This document shows, one piece after another, positions 7,628 to 16,911 of a stretch of DNA of 64,000 bases; the stretch's first letter is position 1; every line of letters begins with the position of its first letter. This DNA is from CAZBUK01 sp964495085 (GTDB taxonomy: Bacteria > Bacteroidota > Ignavibacteria > T3Sed10-11). The position numbers and the translations under genes were made by a program. The stretch lies in NCBI GenBank assembly GCA_964495085.1, contig CAZBUK010000007.1, positions 6,960 to 70,959 of the forward strand, in the 5' to 3' direction. The notes beneath the pieces were generated by a model. That model saw only the letters and a list, made by a program, of their open reading frames with translations. It did no database searches and was not told where the DNA came from.

Positions 7628-8659
7628 ATGCCAGCCACGGAAGAAAAAAAGATTTCCCTTGAAGGAGTTGACAAGTTGTCGCTGCTCGGATTTAACGACC
7701 GGAATCTTGCGTTACTCGAGCAGCGGTTCGATGCCCGTATCCTCATACGCGGCGATTCCGTTTTAATCGAGGGGAATCCGGCCGAAGTATCCCAGCTCGA
7801 CCGGATCTTCAAAGAGCTTATTTTTATGCTGAATAAAAATAAGCACCTCACCTCGAATGACGTCGAGACAGTGGTCGATCTGGTTGCATCCTCAATTCCC
7901 TCGGGCAACGGCAACGAAAAACGCACCCTCCAATCCGAGCGGGAAGACGCGGACAGCATTATTCTCTTCACTAAAGACGACATGATCAGGGTGAAGTCTG
8001 ATGGTCAGCGGCGCTATTTCAAAGCTATGCAGAAGAACGATATCGTGTTTTCTATCGGACCGGCGGGTACCGGCAAAACCTATCTCGCCGTTGCTGCTGC
8101 CGTAGCCGCCCTGAAAAATCGCCAGGTGACGAAGATCGTACTCACCAGGCCCGCAGTGGAAGCCGGTGAAAATCTCGGTTTTCTTCCCGGCGATCTGAGG
8201 GAGAAAGTCGATCCCTACTTGCGCCCGCTCTATGATGCGCTCGACGATATGCTTCCGGCCGAGAAATTGAAAGTATATATTGAGCGCCGGATAATAGAGA
8301 TCGCTCCGCTGGCGTATATGCGCGGAAGGACTCTGAACAATGCATTTGTGATTCTCGACGAAGCTCAGAACGCAACGTCGCTCCAAATGAAGATGTTCCT
8401 GACCCGCCTGGGTGCGAATTCCCGCGCGGTCGTGACCGGAGATATAACACAGATTGATCTGCCGTCCAATGCGATATCGGGCCTCGTCGAAATTCAGACC
8501 ATTCTGAAAAACGTCGAGGGCGTAGCGTTCGTATACCTCGATAAGACCGATGTGGTGCGTCATCGTCTGGTGAAAGATATAATCGATGCATACGAAGCGT
8601 ATAAAACGAACGGGAAGAAGAACGGGAACGATACGGACGCGGGAAAAAAATCCGAGTGA
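7628..8659 (+). CDS. phoH: PhoH family ATPase
   Basis: A 343-residue PhoH-like protein. It has an N-terminal KH-like region (about 10-75) and a P-loop ATPase domain with Walker A GPAGTGKT at 144-151. Also present are the TRPAVEAGENLGFLPGD signature and Walker B LDEAQN at about 243-248. Family members are cytoplasmic and linked to RNA metabolism, often next to ybeY, but here the next gene is the convergent mazG and no ybeY is seen. AAAGGAG lies almost directly before the ATG, which is tight spacing. No separate promoter is obvious between the upstream terminator and this gene. Confidence 0.94.
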   Translation: MPATEEKKISLEGVDKLSLLGFNDRNLALLEQRFDARILIRGDSVLIEGNPAEVSQLDRIFKELIFMLNKNKHLTSNDVETVVDLVASSIPSGNGNEKRTLQSEREDADSIILFTKDDMIRVKSDGQRRYFKAMQKNDIVFSIGPAGTGKTYLAVAAAVAALKNRQVTKIVLTRPAVEAGENLGFLPGDLREKVDPYLRPLYDALDDMLPAEKLKVYIERRIIEIAPLAYMRGRTLNNAFVILDEAQNATSLQMKMFLTRLGANSRAVVTGDITQIDLPSNAISGLVEIQTILKNVEGVAFVYLDKTDVVRHRLVKDIIDAYEAYKTNGKKNGNDTDAGKKSE

Positions 8660-8781
8660 AGTGCTGATCGCAGAAAAGGGAAGCGTTGAAGTACGGGAGT
8701 CCGGTTTAAGGAGGGTGAGGTCCATGTGCCGGTAAAGCTCTGTCCGCCACAGGGTACCCGCCGAGCGCTCCGTGCAAGCGC

Positions 8782-9555
8782 TTAATGCTCCCGCTTCTTC
8801 GTTTCTTCCCAGATGGCATCCATCTCCTCAAGTGTCGCCGAGTGGATATCCTTGCCCTGTCTCCGCAGCTCCTCTTCGATGGCTTTGAAACGAGCGGTAA
8901 ATTTTTTATTTGTTCGCTGCAGCGCGTCTTCGGGATGCAGACCCGCGAGTCTTGCGTAGTTAACCAGAGAGAAAAAGACATCGCCCAGTTCCTCCTCGCA
9001 CTTCTCGCGCGAATCTCCATGCCGTACCGCATCGTGAAACTCTTCGATCTCCTCGTTCACTTTTTTCCAGCATTGCTCTTTATCCTTCCAGTCGAATCCT
9101 GTTCTCGATGCCTTTTCCTGAAGACGGTAAGCCCGCATGAGCGCGGGGAGGGAAGCAGGCAGACCCTCGATCATCGATGATCTACCCTCCGCAAGTTTAA
9201 TTTTCTCCCAGTTTGCGAGCACCTCGTCCCGGCTGTCGATCTCCGCGGTGCCGAAGACGTGCGGATGCCGCCGGATAAGCTTTTCGGAAATTCCTTCAAT
9301 GACGTCGTCGATCGAGAACGATCGCGACTCCTTCGCCAATACCGAATGGAACACGACGTGGAGGAGGAGGTCGCCGAGTTCGAATTGAAGCTCTTCCATA
9401 TCGAGAGCATCGATCGCTTCAGCAACTTCGAACGCTTCTTCGATTAAGTTATGTTTGATGGAAGCATGCGTCTGTTCGCGGTCCCACGGACACTCCTTTC
9501 GCAGACGTTCTACGATGCCGATGAGGCGTTCGAATGGTGCGTCGGATGTTATCAT
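8782..9555 (-). CDS. mazG: MazG nucleoside triphosphate pyrophosphohydrolase
   Basis: A 257-residue MazG with two tandem MazG helical domains, as in the E. coli enzyme. It hydrolyses (d)NTPs to monophosphates and pyrophosphate and so lowers non-canonical nucleotides. The N-terminal domain has CPWDREQTH and the metal-binding EEAFEVAEAI and ELGDLLLHVVFH. The C-terminal domain has KVNEEIEEF and EEELGDVFFSLVNYAR. It is convergent with phoH and divergent from the amidohydrolase, with its own promoter at 9598-9626. I see no damage or unusual composition. Confidence 0.95.
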   Translation of the reverse strand: MITSDAPFERLIGIVERLRKECPWDREQTHASIKHNLIEEAFEVAEAIDALDMEELQFELGDLLLHVVFHSVLAKESRSFSIDDVIEGISEKLIRRHPHVFGTAEIDSRDEVLANWEKIKLAEGRSSMIEGLPASLPALMRAYRLQEKASRTGFDWKDKEQCWKKVNEEIEEFHDAVRHGDSREKCEEELGDVFFSLVNYARLAGLHPEDALQRTNKKFTARFKAIEEELRRQGKDIHSATLEEMDAIWEETKKREH

Positions 9556-9597
9556 AGAGAGATAGTGATGATAGTACGGACTTTGTATGAAGCGATT

Positions 9598-9626
9598 AAC
9601 ATATCTAAAAATGAAGTGAAAATCAA
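9598..9626 (-). promoter_or_regulatory. Promoter of mazG
   Basis: On the minus strand, TTGATT (9626-9621) and TATGTT (9603-9598) are spaced by 17 bp, predicting a start near 9591 and a 35-nt leader before the mazG ATG at 9555. Confidence 0.6.
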
Positions 9627-9632
9627 TCTTAA

Positions 9633-9661
9633 TTGGTTTTTTAAACGGAATTGATTATCTT
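9633..9661 (+). promoter_or_regulatory. Promoter of the amidohydrolase-rtcB group
   Basis: TTGGTT (9633-9638), a 17-bp spacer and TATCTT (9656-9661) point right, with a start near 9668 and a leader of about 43 nt. The region between mazG and the amidohydrolase is therefore a back-to-back promoter pair. Confidence 0.5.
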
Positions 9662-9710
9662 CCACAGATGTTACGTTTTTCACGTTGCCATTCCCCCTTG
9701 AGGGTAACAG

Positions 9711-11387
9711 ATGAAGCCGCTCATAATTATTTCCGTCTTTATTTCCATTGCCGTTCTTACTCCTTTGATGCTCGATATGAACTCCGTAGTCAGAGTCGAT
9801 CTGATCCTCTACAACGGCCGCATCTATACGCTGAATGCGGAATCGGAATTGATGCAGTCCGTCGCTGTCAGAGACGGTTATGTAGTCGCAACCGGAACCG
9901 ACGAGACGATCCGCGGGCGATACTCGGCTGCGGAGTACCTCGATCTTGAAGGTAAAACCGTCCTTCCCGGATTTATCGACGCACATGCCCATCTTGTAGG
10001 ATTAGGCCGAAGTCTCCTGATCCTCGATCTTACCTCGGCCGGGAGTTCCGCGGAGATCGTCGGAATTGTAGCGGAAGCTGTCTCGGCTTCAAAACCCGGC
10101 GAATGGATCGAGGGCAGGGGATGGGATCAAAATGTATGGCCGCAGAGGCGGTTTCCCACCGCCGCTCAACTCGATCGGATCTCACCCGATAATCCGGTTT
10201 ATCTGAGAAGGGTCGATGGCCATGCGGTCTGGGTGAATTCCGTCGCGCTTCGTCTCGCCGGAATAACAAGGCAAACACGGGATCCCGATGGAGGACGGAT
10301 CATACGGGCGGCAAACGGCGATCCAAGTGGAGTTCTGATCGATGCCGCGGCTGAACTGGTCGTAAAACATATTCCACCCCCCGCTCCGGAAGATATGAGG
10401 CGCGCCGTCCGGCAAGCTATCGATCTCTGTCTCTCGTATGGATTGACCGGTGTACACGACATGGGCGTCGATCTTGAGACGATCGAGTTGTATCAGGACC
10501 TGATCTCGCTCGACGAGTTTCCGTTGAGGGTATATGGCGCCGTCGACGGAGAGGGCGATACATGGGAATATTTTCTCCGGAACGGGCCTCTTATCGGCGC
10601 CGGAAACAGAAGACTCACGGTACGTGCGATTAAATTATACGCTGACGGCGCACTGGGATCGCGGGGTGCCGCGCTCATCGAACCGTATTCTGACGAACGG
10701 GAGTATTCCGGACTCGTACTCTCCGGCGAAACCGACATCTATAGAATCGCAGAGCAGGCGCTTGGCGGCGGATTCCAGGTATGCACTCATGCAATAGGGG
10801 ATCGCGGGACTCGTATCGTACTGAATGCATATGATCGCGCTCTGCAGAACGGCGAGGTCCGGGATCACCGTTTCCGAATCGAACATGCGCAGGTGGTCGC
10901 ACCGGAGGATTTTCCTCGTTTTGCACAATCGGGGGTTATCCCCAGTATGCAACCGATCCATTGTACGTCGGATATGGGATGGGCGGTCGACCGGTTGGGA
11001 CCCGCGCGTTCGGAAGGTGCGTACGCCTGGCGTACCATTCTGAATCACGGATCGATCATCGCCGGCGGATCCGATTTTCCGGTTGAACCGGTCAACCCGC
11101 TCCTGGGCGTATTCGCCGCTGTCACGCGGCAGAATGCAGCGATGCATCCCACGGGCGGCTGGTACCCGGAACAGAGGGTTACGAGAGAGGAGGCCGTCCG
11201 TATGTTTACCTCATGGGCTGCCTATGCCGGCTTCGAGGAGAATCTCAAAGGATCGATAGAGTCCGGAAAGCTGGCGGATTTTGTTGTCTTCCCCGAAGAT
11301 ATATTCGGGATAGCCGAAGCAGACCTCTTACACCTGAATCCGGATATGACTATCCTCGGAGGTGAGATAGTCTACCGGCGTCCGTGA
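9711..11387 (+). CDS. Amidohydrolase family 3 (YtcJ-like) protein
   Basis: A 558-residue metal-dependent amidohydrolase. The first 20 or so residues are strongly hydrophobic, so it is probably exported or membrane-anchored. The composite beta-sandwich/TIM-barrel fold shows the HAH motif at 92-94 (GFIDAHAHL), IKLYADGALGSRGAAL, THAIGDRG, RIEHAQV and SDFPVEPVNP. All are standard for the YtcJ-like branch, whose substrates are mostly uncharacterised cyclic amides or N-acyl compounds. GAGGG seven bases before ATG 9711 supports the start. The archease gene begins three bases after its stop, so it leads an operon with archease and rtcB, with no obvious functional link. Confidence 0.88.
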   Translation: MKPLIIISVFISIAVLTPLMLDMNSVVRVDLILYNGRIYTLNAESELMQSVAVRDGYVVATGTDETIRGRYSAAEYLDLEGKTVLPGFIDAHAHLVGLGRSLLILDLTSAGSSAEIVGIVAEAVSASKPGEWIEGRGWDQNVWPQRRFPTAAQLDRISPDNPVYLRRVDGHAVWVNSVALRLAGITRQTRDPDGGRIIRAANGDPSGVLIDAAAELVVKHIPPPAPEDMRRAVRQAIDLCLSYGLTGVHDMGVDLETIELYQDLISLDEFPLRVYGAVDGEGDTWEYFLRNGPLIGAGNRRLTVRAIKLYADGALGSRGAALIEPYSDEREYSGLVLSGETDIYRIAEQALGGGFQVCTHAIGDRGTRIVLNAYDRALQNGEVRDHRFRIEHAQVVAPEDFPRFAQSGVIPSMQPIHCTSDMGWAVDRLGPARSEGAYAWRTILNHGSIIAGGSDFPVEPVNPLLGVFAAVTRQNAAMHPTGGWYPEQRVTREEAVRMFTSWAAYAGFEENLKGSIESGKLADFVVFPEDIFGIAEADLLHLNPDMTILGGEIVYRRP

Positions 11388-11390
11388 CCG

Positions 11391-11807
11391 ATGCCGTTCA
11401 CAATTCAAATACTGGAACATACCGCCGATACGGGATTCGAAGTCGAAGGAGATACGAAGGAAAATGTTATCGCCGGAGCGGTGACGGCGCTTGTTTCGAT
11501 GATAACCGACGAAACGTCGATCCAAGAATCGATAGAGCGAACCGTTCATACCGAGGGAGATGATTGGGCTCAGGCGATCGTGCGGTATTTGAACGAAGTA
11601 CTCTATATGATCGACGGTGACGGTTTTCTCCCCGCCCGTGCAGTAGTGGAGATACCGTCGTCGTTTACGATAGATTCGACCCTGTACGGAGAAGAGAGGT
11701 CTTCGGACCATATGCAGCGGAACGATGTAAAAGCGATCACATATCATCAGATCCTATTCACCGAAGCCGGAGCCGGTTTCAGATTACGGGTGTTTGTCGA
11801 TATTTAA
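11391..11807 (+). CDS. Archease, RtcB activator
   Basis: A 138-residue archease. Archease accelerates guanylylation and turnover of the RNA ligase RtcB. The family start (ILEHTADTGFEVEGDT) and the acidic metal-site residues (IDGDG and the C-terminal FRLRVFVDI) are present, and length is typical. It lies directly upstream of rtcB with a 5-bp gap, the classic pairing, so the assignment is mutually supported. The start follows the amidohydrolase stop by three bases with no strong ribosome binding site, suggesting translational coupling. Confidence 0.93.
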   Translation: MPFTIQILEHTADTGFEVEGDTKENVIAGAVTALVSMITDETSIQESIERTVHTEGDDWAQAIVRYLNEVLYMIDGDGFLPARAVVEIPSSFTIDSTLYGEERSSDHMQRNDVKAITYHQILFTEAGAGFRLRVFVDI

Positions 11808-11812
11808 GTACG

Positions 11813-13255
11813 ATGTTCAACGGTATGTGCACACTTGAAAAATACGCCCCCTACCGCTACCGGCTCGATACGGCATATAAAGCTGGGATGAGGGTCGAAG
11901 GCCGGCTGTATGCGAATCATGAAATAGTCGAAGCGGTTTCGAAAGATCAGACTCTCGATCAGATAGCCAATGTTGCAATGCTCCCCGGTCTGCTCGAGGC
12001 ATCGATCGCAATGCCGGATGCACACCAGGGATACGGATTCTGCATCGGCGGCGTAGCCGCGGTAGATCCCGAAGAGGGCGTTGTCTCCGCAGGAGGCGTG
12101 GGATTCGATATCAATTGCGGGGTCCGACTCCTCGCATCTCCGTTCGCAAAAGAAGAGGTGCTTCCGAGGATCGATTCACTCCTCGATCAGTTGTTCGAAG
12201 CTATTCCGTGCGGCACGGGCAAAGAAGGGCCGGTCACGTTATCCGGCAAGGAGATCGATGAAGTCCTCGAACACGGAGCACACTGGGCCGTACGGAATGG
12301 TTTCGGATCGGAGAGCGATACGGAATATATAGAGGAGGGTGGAGTGATCGCAAGTGCGAAGGCATCACAGGTAAGCTCGCGGGCGAAGCAGCGGGGTGGG
12401 AAGCAGCTCGGCACTCTCGGATCAGGCAATCATTTCCTGGAGATACAGTTCGTCGACGAGATCTTCGATGCATCTTCTGCAGAGCGCTTCGGATTACAGA
12501 AAGATCAGGTCGTAGTTTTGATTCATACGGGTTCGAGGGGACTCGGTCATCAGGTGTGTACGGATTACCTCGACCTGATGCAGTTGGGACGGAAGAAGTA
12601 CGGGTTGCAGCTTCCCGACCGACAGCTCGCATGCGTTCCGGTCAGATCGGGCGAGGGTATATCCTATCTGGAAGCGATGGGCGCAGCGGCAAATTTTGCA
12701 TTTGCGAACCGGCAGATGATTACTCACTGGACCCGCGAAACATTCAAACGGGTCTTCAAACGCGGCGACCTCAGGCTGGTATACGACGTCGCACATAATA
12801 TCGCAAAGTTCGAAGAACATGTGATCAACGGACGCAGGCAAGAGGTACTCGTTCACCGGAAAGGAGCGACCCGTGCATTTCCGGCAGGCCATCCGGAAAT
12901 AACTCCGGCTTACCGCGACGCAGGTCAGCCGGTTCTGATTCCGGGCAGTATGGGAACCAGCTCGTTCGTTCTCGTCGGCTCCCCGAAATCGATGGAAGAA
13001 ACCTTCGGATCGACCTGTCATGGCGCCGGCAGAGCGATGAGCAGGAAAGCCGCAAGCAGGGGAACGGACGCGAGCGAGCTCGTACGACGGCTCAGATCGA
13101 AGGGAATTTCGGTACGGGGCGCCTCGAAAACCGGATTAACCGAAGAAAAACCGGACGCATATAAAAATGTCGACACGGTGGTCGATGTTGTGCACCATGC
13201 CGGCCTCTCGAGAAAAGTCGCACGTTTGATTCCGATCGGCGTCATCAAAGGGTAA
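11813..13255 (+). CDS. rtcB: RNA-splicing ligase RtcB
   Basis: A 480-residue 3'-phosphate/5'-hydroxyl RNA ligase using GTP and Mn2+. In bacteria it acts in RNA repair rather than tRNA splicing. All hallmarks are present: MPDAHQGYGFCIGGVAA, GGVGFDINCGVRLL with the metal-binding Cys, GTLGSGNHFLEIQ, HTGSRGLGHQVC, and HGAGRAMSR, whose histidine is the guanylylation site. A few extra residues at the start are optional because an in-frame ATG lies at 11825. It is coupled to archease. No RtcA cyclase and no sigma-54 RtcR regulator is nearby, so control differs from the E. coli rtcBA operon. Confidence 0.96.
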   Translation: MFNGMCTLEKYAPYRYRLDTAYKAGMRVEGRLYANHEIVEAVSKDQTLDQIANVAMLPGLLEASIAMPDAHQGYGFCIGGVAAVDPEEGVVSAGGVGFDINCGVRLLASPFAKEEVLPRIDSLLDQLFEAIPCGTGKEGPVTLSGKEIDEVLEHGAHWAVRNGFGSESDTEYIEEGGVIASAKASQVSSRAKQRGGKQLGTLGSGNHFLEIQFVDEIFDASSAERFGLQKDQVVVLIHTGSRGLGHQVCTDYLDLMQLGRKKYGLQLPDRQLACVPVRSGEGISYLEAMGAAANFAFANRQMITHWTRETFKRVFKRGDLRLVYDVAHNIAKFEEHVINGRRQEVLVHRKGATRAFPAGHPEITPAYRDAGQPVLIPGSMGTSSFVLVGSPKSMEETFGSTCHGAGRAMSRKAASRGTDASELVRRLRSKGISVRGASKTGLTEEKPDAYKNVDTVVDVVHHAGLSRKVARLIPIGVIKG

Positions 13256-13309
13256 TGACCGCCAGCTCGGCTGCACTATCAACAATAATCAAGGGAATCT
13301 TGACCTGCT

Positions 13310-13747
13310 ATGGGATATATAGTACTAATTGCCGATGACGATCAGGGCGTCAGAAAGTCGCATCTTCTCGCGCTGAAGCATGCTGCAACCGCGCTCAAAA
13401 CCAAGATCGAAGCGATCGAGAGCGACAACAGTGTGAAAACGAGAGAAAAAATCCATGAGCAGAAGTTCGATCTGATTATCCTTGATAACGATTTCAAAGA
13501 TGAATCAGTCAAAGGACGACTACCGGGGATTGCAATCCTGCAGATGGCGAGAAAGAACGGCCCGAACATTGCAACTCCCGTCATATTCTGCAGCGGAGAA
13601 ATTTACGAAACTCTCAGGCCTATGGCCGAGAAATATAACGCAGTTTATCTGGCCAAATCGAATTATAACCTCTCCGATTTCTCGAAGTTACTGCACCAAA
13701 AATTAAAAGAATCCGAGGCACCGGCTAATCAGAAGGATCAAGTATAA
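13310..13747 (+). CDS. Stand-alone response-regulator receiver protein
   Basis: A 145-residue CheY-like receiver domain without an output domain. The acidic pocket is DDD (9-11), the phospho-acceptor is Asp59 in LIILDNDF, the switch Ser/Thr position is Ser95 (FCSGE), and the conserved Lys is 116 (YLAKSN). The loop after Asp59 is longer than usual (KDESVKGRLPG). No histidine kinase is encoded in the window. It lies between rtcB (54 bp upstream) and the S9 peptidase (12 bp downstream) and is probably co-transcribed with the latter. Partner and output are unknown. Confidence 0.82.
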   Translation: MGYIVLIADDDQGVRKSHLLALKHAATALKTKIEAIESDNSVKTREKIHEQKFDLIILDNDFKDESVKGRLPGIAILQMARKNGPNIATPVIFCSGEIYETLRPMAEKYNAVYLAKSNYNLSDFSKLLHQKLKESEAPANQKDQV

Positions 13748-13759
13748 AGTGAACCCCGA

Positions 13760-15727
13760 ATGAACAAACACTTCCGTCACCGTCTGATATGTTTTGTACT
13801 TCTCCTCTCCGCGTTGTCCCCTCTTCGCAGCCAGGAACACATACTCGTTCCCGAAGATATCGTTCGGATAAAAATGGTTCAATCGCCCTCGATATCTCCC
13901 GACGGCACGAAGATAATTTTCGTCGTAGGCAGGCACCGTGAGGAAGAACCCGGAAATCCGATTAACGATCTTTGGATCGTCGGCGCCGATGACGGATCGC
14001 CCCGCAGATTCTCATGGGGAGACTATAATGACTGGGCGCCTTCCTGGTCGCCTGACGGTGTCTGGATTGCGTTCCTATCGAACCGTGATGGTTCAACACA
14101 ACTCTACCGTATTCCCGCCGATGGGGGAGAAGCAGAAAGATTGACATCGACGCAATCGGGTATCCGCTCGTTCCAATGGTCGCCGGACGGATCTGCAATT
14201 GCATTCACTTCCCAGGATCCGGTTCCGTCGCCGGCAGTCGAAGCGCGGAGCAGCGGACAGGATTGGATTGTGGCCGATGAGAATATGCGGTCGATACGTC
14301 TGTATTCGCTTAATCCGGAAAATCGTCTCACCACGCTCGTCTCACGCTATGAGTTGAGTGTTTGGCACTTTGCCTGGTCTCCCGACGGATCGAGTTTCAT
14401 GCTTACGGCAACAGATCTGCCGACTGTAGATGCTGCATTTTACGGAGACCTCTACACGATCGATTCCAGAGGGGGCAACGCAGAGCTCTTTGCGCGCGCA
14501 CCCGGAAAAACGGGTCGCGTTCTCTGGTCTCCCGACGGCAGGAATGTCGCCGTCCAGAATGCCCGCGCGGAAGGGAAAGAACCGATAGAAGGTGGAATAC
14601 TGATATATTCCATAGCCGGAGAGGAAGGCCGATCCATCCTTGAAGATTTTCCCGGCACCGTGACCGATTTCGGATGGATGACCAATAACGAGCTCTATTT
14701 CGTTGCACAGCAGGATACCAGAGTTACCCTGAATACAGTCGACATTCGTAACAGACGGGTAACGAGGATAATCGATAACGCGGTTGTCTTCACTGCGATC
14801 GACGTGTCGAGCGACAGGAGATACTTCGCGATGGCCGCGAATACCGTCTCCCATCCCAACGAAGTGTGGAGGGGTGCTTTCCGGGAACGGGAAATATTGA
14901 AACTAACTTCTCTAAATCATGAACTCGGGAACATCGCCCTCGGCGAAGTAAGCGAAGTGAGTTGGCTGGGACCCGGAGATGTAACCATTCAGGGCGTCCT
15001 TATCAAACCGGTCGGATACCGTGAGGGAACCCGCTACCCCCTGATACTGCAGATACACGGCGGTCCCGAAGCGGCATACCTGAGAGGCTGGCATGGCTCC
15101 TGGTCGATGTGGGGTCAGATGCTCGCCGGTGCGGGATACGCGGTATTGTTGCCGAATTATCGGGGGAGCACCAGCAGAGGAGTCGACTTTATAACTTCAA
15201 ATATGGGCGATATGATGGGAGCGGAATGGGAAGACATATTGGCTGGCGCCGACCGGATGATCGAACTGGGTATCGCAGATAGACAGCGTATCGGTATAGG
15301 GGGGTGGAGTTACGGCGGCTATACAAGCGCATGGGCTTCGGCTACCGCGTCGGACCGGATACGTGCCGCAATTATGGGAGCGGGAATTTCCAACTGGATA
15401 AGTTTCGGCGGAATGACGGATATACCCGATGAGATGGCGCGTGCGCACTGGAACGGATATACGTGGGACAATAAGGAACTTCAATGGGAGAGATCCCCAT
15501 TAAAATTTATCGACCGAGCCGCTGCACCGACTCTGATTCTGTTCGGTGAGAAAGACGAAAGAGTGCCTCCGGGGCAGGGGTGGGAGTTGTACAACGCTCT
15601 TAAATATTATGAGGTCAGTACTGATTTCGTCTTGTATCCGAGAGCGGGCCACGGCATTACTGAGCGGGAACATCAACTCGATCTGATGCGCCGGGTTCTC
15701 GGATGGTTCGACAGATATGTAAAATAA
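13760..15727 (+). CDS. Exported S9 family serine peptidase
   Basis: A 655-residue prolyl oligopeptidase-family enzyme (acylaminoacyl-peptidase/DPP branch). A signal peptide covers residues 1-23. An N-terminal beta-propeller has repeated SPDG blades (SPDGTKII, SPDGVWIAF, SPDGSAIAF, SPDGSSFML, SPDGRNVAV). The C-terminal alpha/beta-hydrolase domain carries the triad Ser517 (GGWSYGGY), Asp599 (EKDERVPP) and His631 (GHGI). It should act on short peptides in the periplasm or on the surface. Everything needed for catalysis is present. The DUF763 gene follows after 15 bp. Confidence 0.93.
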   Translation: MNKHFRHRLICFVLLLSALSPLRSQEHILVPEDIVRIKMVQSPSISPDGTKIIFVVGRHREEEPGNPINDLWIVGADDGSPRRFSWGDYNDWAPSWSPDGVWIAFLSNRDGSTQLYRIPADGGEAERLTSTQSGIRSFQWSPDGSAIAFTSQDPVPSPAVEARSSGQDWIVADENMRSIRLYSLNPENRLTTLVSRYELSVWHFAWSPDGSSFMLTATDLPTVDAAFYGDLYTIDSRGGNAELFARAPGKTGRVLWSPDGRNVAVQNARAEGKEPIEGGILIYSIAGEEGRSILEDFPGTVTDFGWMTNNELYFVAQQDTRVTLNTVDIRNRRVTRIIDNAVVFTAIDVSSDRRYFAMAANTVSHPNEVWRGAFREREILKLTSLNHELGNIALGEVSEVSWLGPGDVTIQGVLIKPVGYREGTRYPLILQIHGGPEAAYLRGWHGSWSMWGQMLAGAGYAVLLPNYRGSTSRGVDFITSNMGDMMGAEWEDILAGADRMIELGIADRQRIGIGGWSYGGYTSAWASATASDRIRAAIMGAGISNWISFGGMTDIPDEMARAHWNGYTWDNKELQWERSPLKFIDRAAAPTLILFGEKDERVPPGQGWELYNALKYYEVSTDFVLYPRAGHGITEREHQLDLMRRVLGWFDRYVK

Positions 15728-15742
15728 CCAGCAAAGCGGTGT

Positions 15743-16900
15743 ATGCGAACGGGAATTACGGACTCACCACTCCATGGCGGAAAAGCTCCGCGATGGCTTT
15801 TCAGCCGGATAGTTCTGCTTGCACGCGAGATTATACGTGCAATTGTTGAGGATCGCGGACCGCGTGAGGCGCTTCTGAGATTGTCAGATCCGTGCTGGTT
15901 CCAGGCGTTTGGCTGCGTTATCGGATTCGACTGGCATTCGAGCGGCGTGACAACGATGACGCTCGGTGCGATAAAAGAGGGGCTAAAGAATCTCAATACC
16001 GAACTCGATCTCTATGTCGCCGGCGGCAAAGGCGGCGTATCCAGACAGACCCCGGATGAAATCAGAACTCATTGCGCAGCGCTTGATATTGACCCCTCGC
16101 CTCTCGTCTACTCGAGCAGGATGACCGCGAAGGTCGACTCCTATGCGGTTCAGGACGGGTATCAAATCTATGCGCACTCGATACTGTTTACAAGTTCCGG
16201 CGAGTGGGTAGTAATTCATCAGGGGATGAACGAATCCCTCCGCTTTGCCCGCAGATACCATTGGCTCGGGAGTAGAACGGGTTCGTTCGTAGTGGAACCG
16301 CATGCGGGAATTATTTCGGATACCAGTTCCGAGACCCTCGATCTTACCGCCCGCGAGAGCGAACAGACGCGGCTCAGGTCTGTCGGGATAAGCATAAGCC
16401 CGACGCCGGAGGTTATGAGCGACCTGCGCGAAGTACTCCGTATTACAAGGAATTTCGAGGTACCCGTTCAAGGCGATCTGTTCGACGAAGCATCACCCGT
16501 GATAGAAAGGACCGGGCAGAAATTCCGGCTCCCGTCGAGACACTGGGTTTCGTTCAGGGATATAAAGCCGGACCGGTTGCAATCAGTTCTGTTGTCGACG
16601 CACGAGAAACGTCCCGAAACGTATGAAGATCTCGTCGGCCTTGAGGGTGTCGGCGCAAAGACGCTTCGAGCGTTGGCGCTTATGAGCGAAGTAATTTACG
16701 GCGCATCCCCCTGCTTCGAGGACCCTGCCAGGTTCAGTTTTGCCGTCGGAGGAAAGGAAGGACATCCGTACCCGGTGAATAAATCCGTTTATGACGAATC
16801 AATACTACTCATCAAACATGCCATCGATCGAGCGAATCTCGGGCAAACCGATCGAAAAGAATCACTACACAGACTTGCCCGTTACTACGAAATAGCCTAA
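15743..16900 (+). CDS. DUF763 family protein
   Basis: A 385-residue DUF763 protein, a family best known from thermophilic archaea with scattered bacterial members and no settled function. It begins with the diagnostic TGITDSPLHGGKAPRWLF. Other conserved blocks include FGCVIGFDWHSSGVTT, VAGGKGG, and VIHQGMN with a cluster of Arg/His residues. The C-terminal half contains a helix-hairpin-helix-like stretch (DLVGLEGVGAKTLRALAL, about 297-314), a non-specific DNA-binding motif. I infer a nucleic-acid role. It sits in a run with a basic unknown protein and prmC. The spread of the family makes old horizontal transfer plausible, though base composition here is ordinary. Confidence 0.85.
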   Translation: MRTGITDSPLHGGKAPRWLFSRIVLLAREIIRAIVEDRGPREALLRLSDPCWFQAFGCVIGFDWHSSGVTTMTLGAIKEGLKNLNTELDLYVAGGKGGVSRQTPDEIRTHCAALDIDPSPLVYSSRMTAKVDSYAVQDGYQIYAHSILFTSSGEWVVIHQGMNESLRFARRYHWLGSRTGSFVVEPHAGIISDTSSETLDLTARESEQTRLRSVGISISPTPEVMSDLREVLRITRNFEVPVQGDLFDEASPVIERTGQKFRLPSRHWVSFRDIKPDRLQSVLLSTHEKRPETYEDLVGLEGVGAKTLRALALMSEVIYGASPCFEDPARFSFAVGGKEGHPYPVNKSVYDESILLIKHAIDRANLGQTDRKESLHRLARYYEIA

Positions 16901-16911
16901 CGAGAGGAAAC

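Noticed and set aside
8764..8782. AGCGCT inverted repeat between phoH and mazG as a bidirectional terminator
   Set aside because: AGCGCT is itself palindromic, the loop is short, and no T-run follows on either strand.
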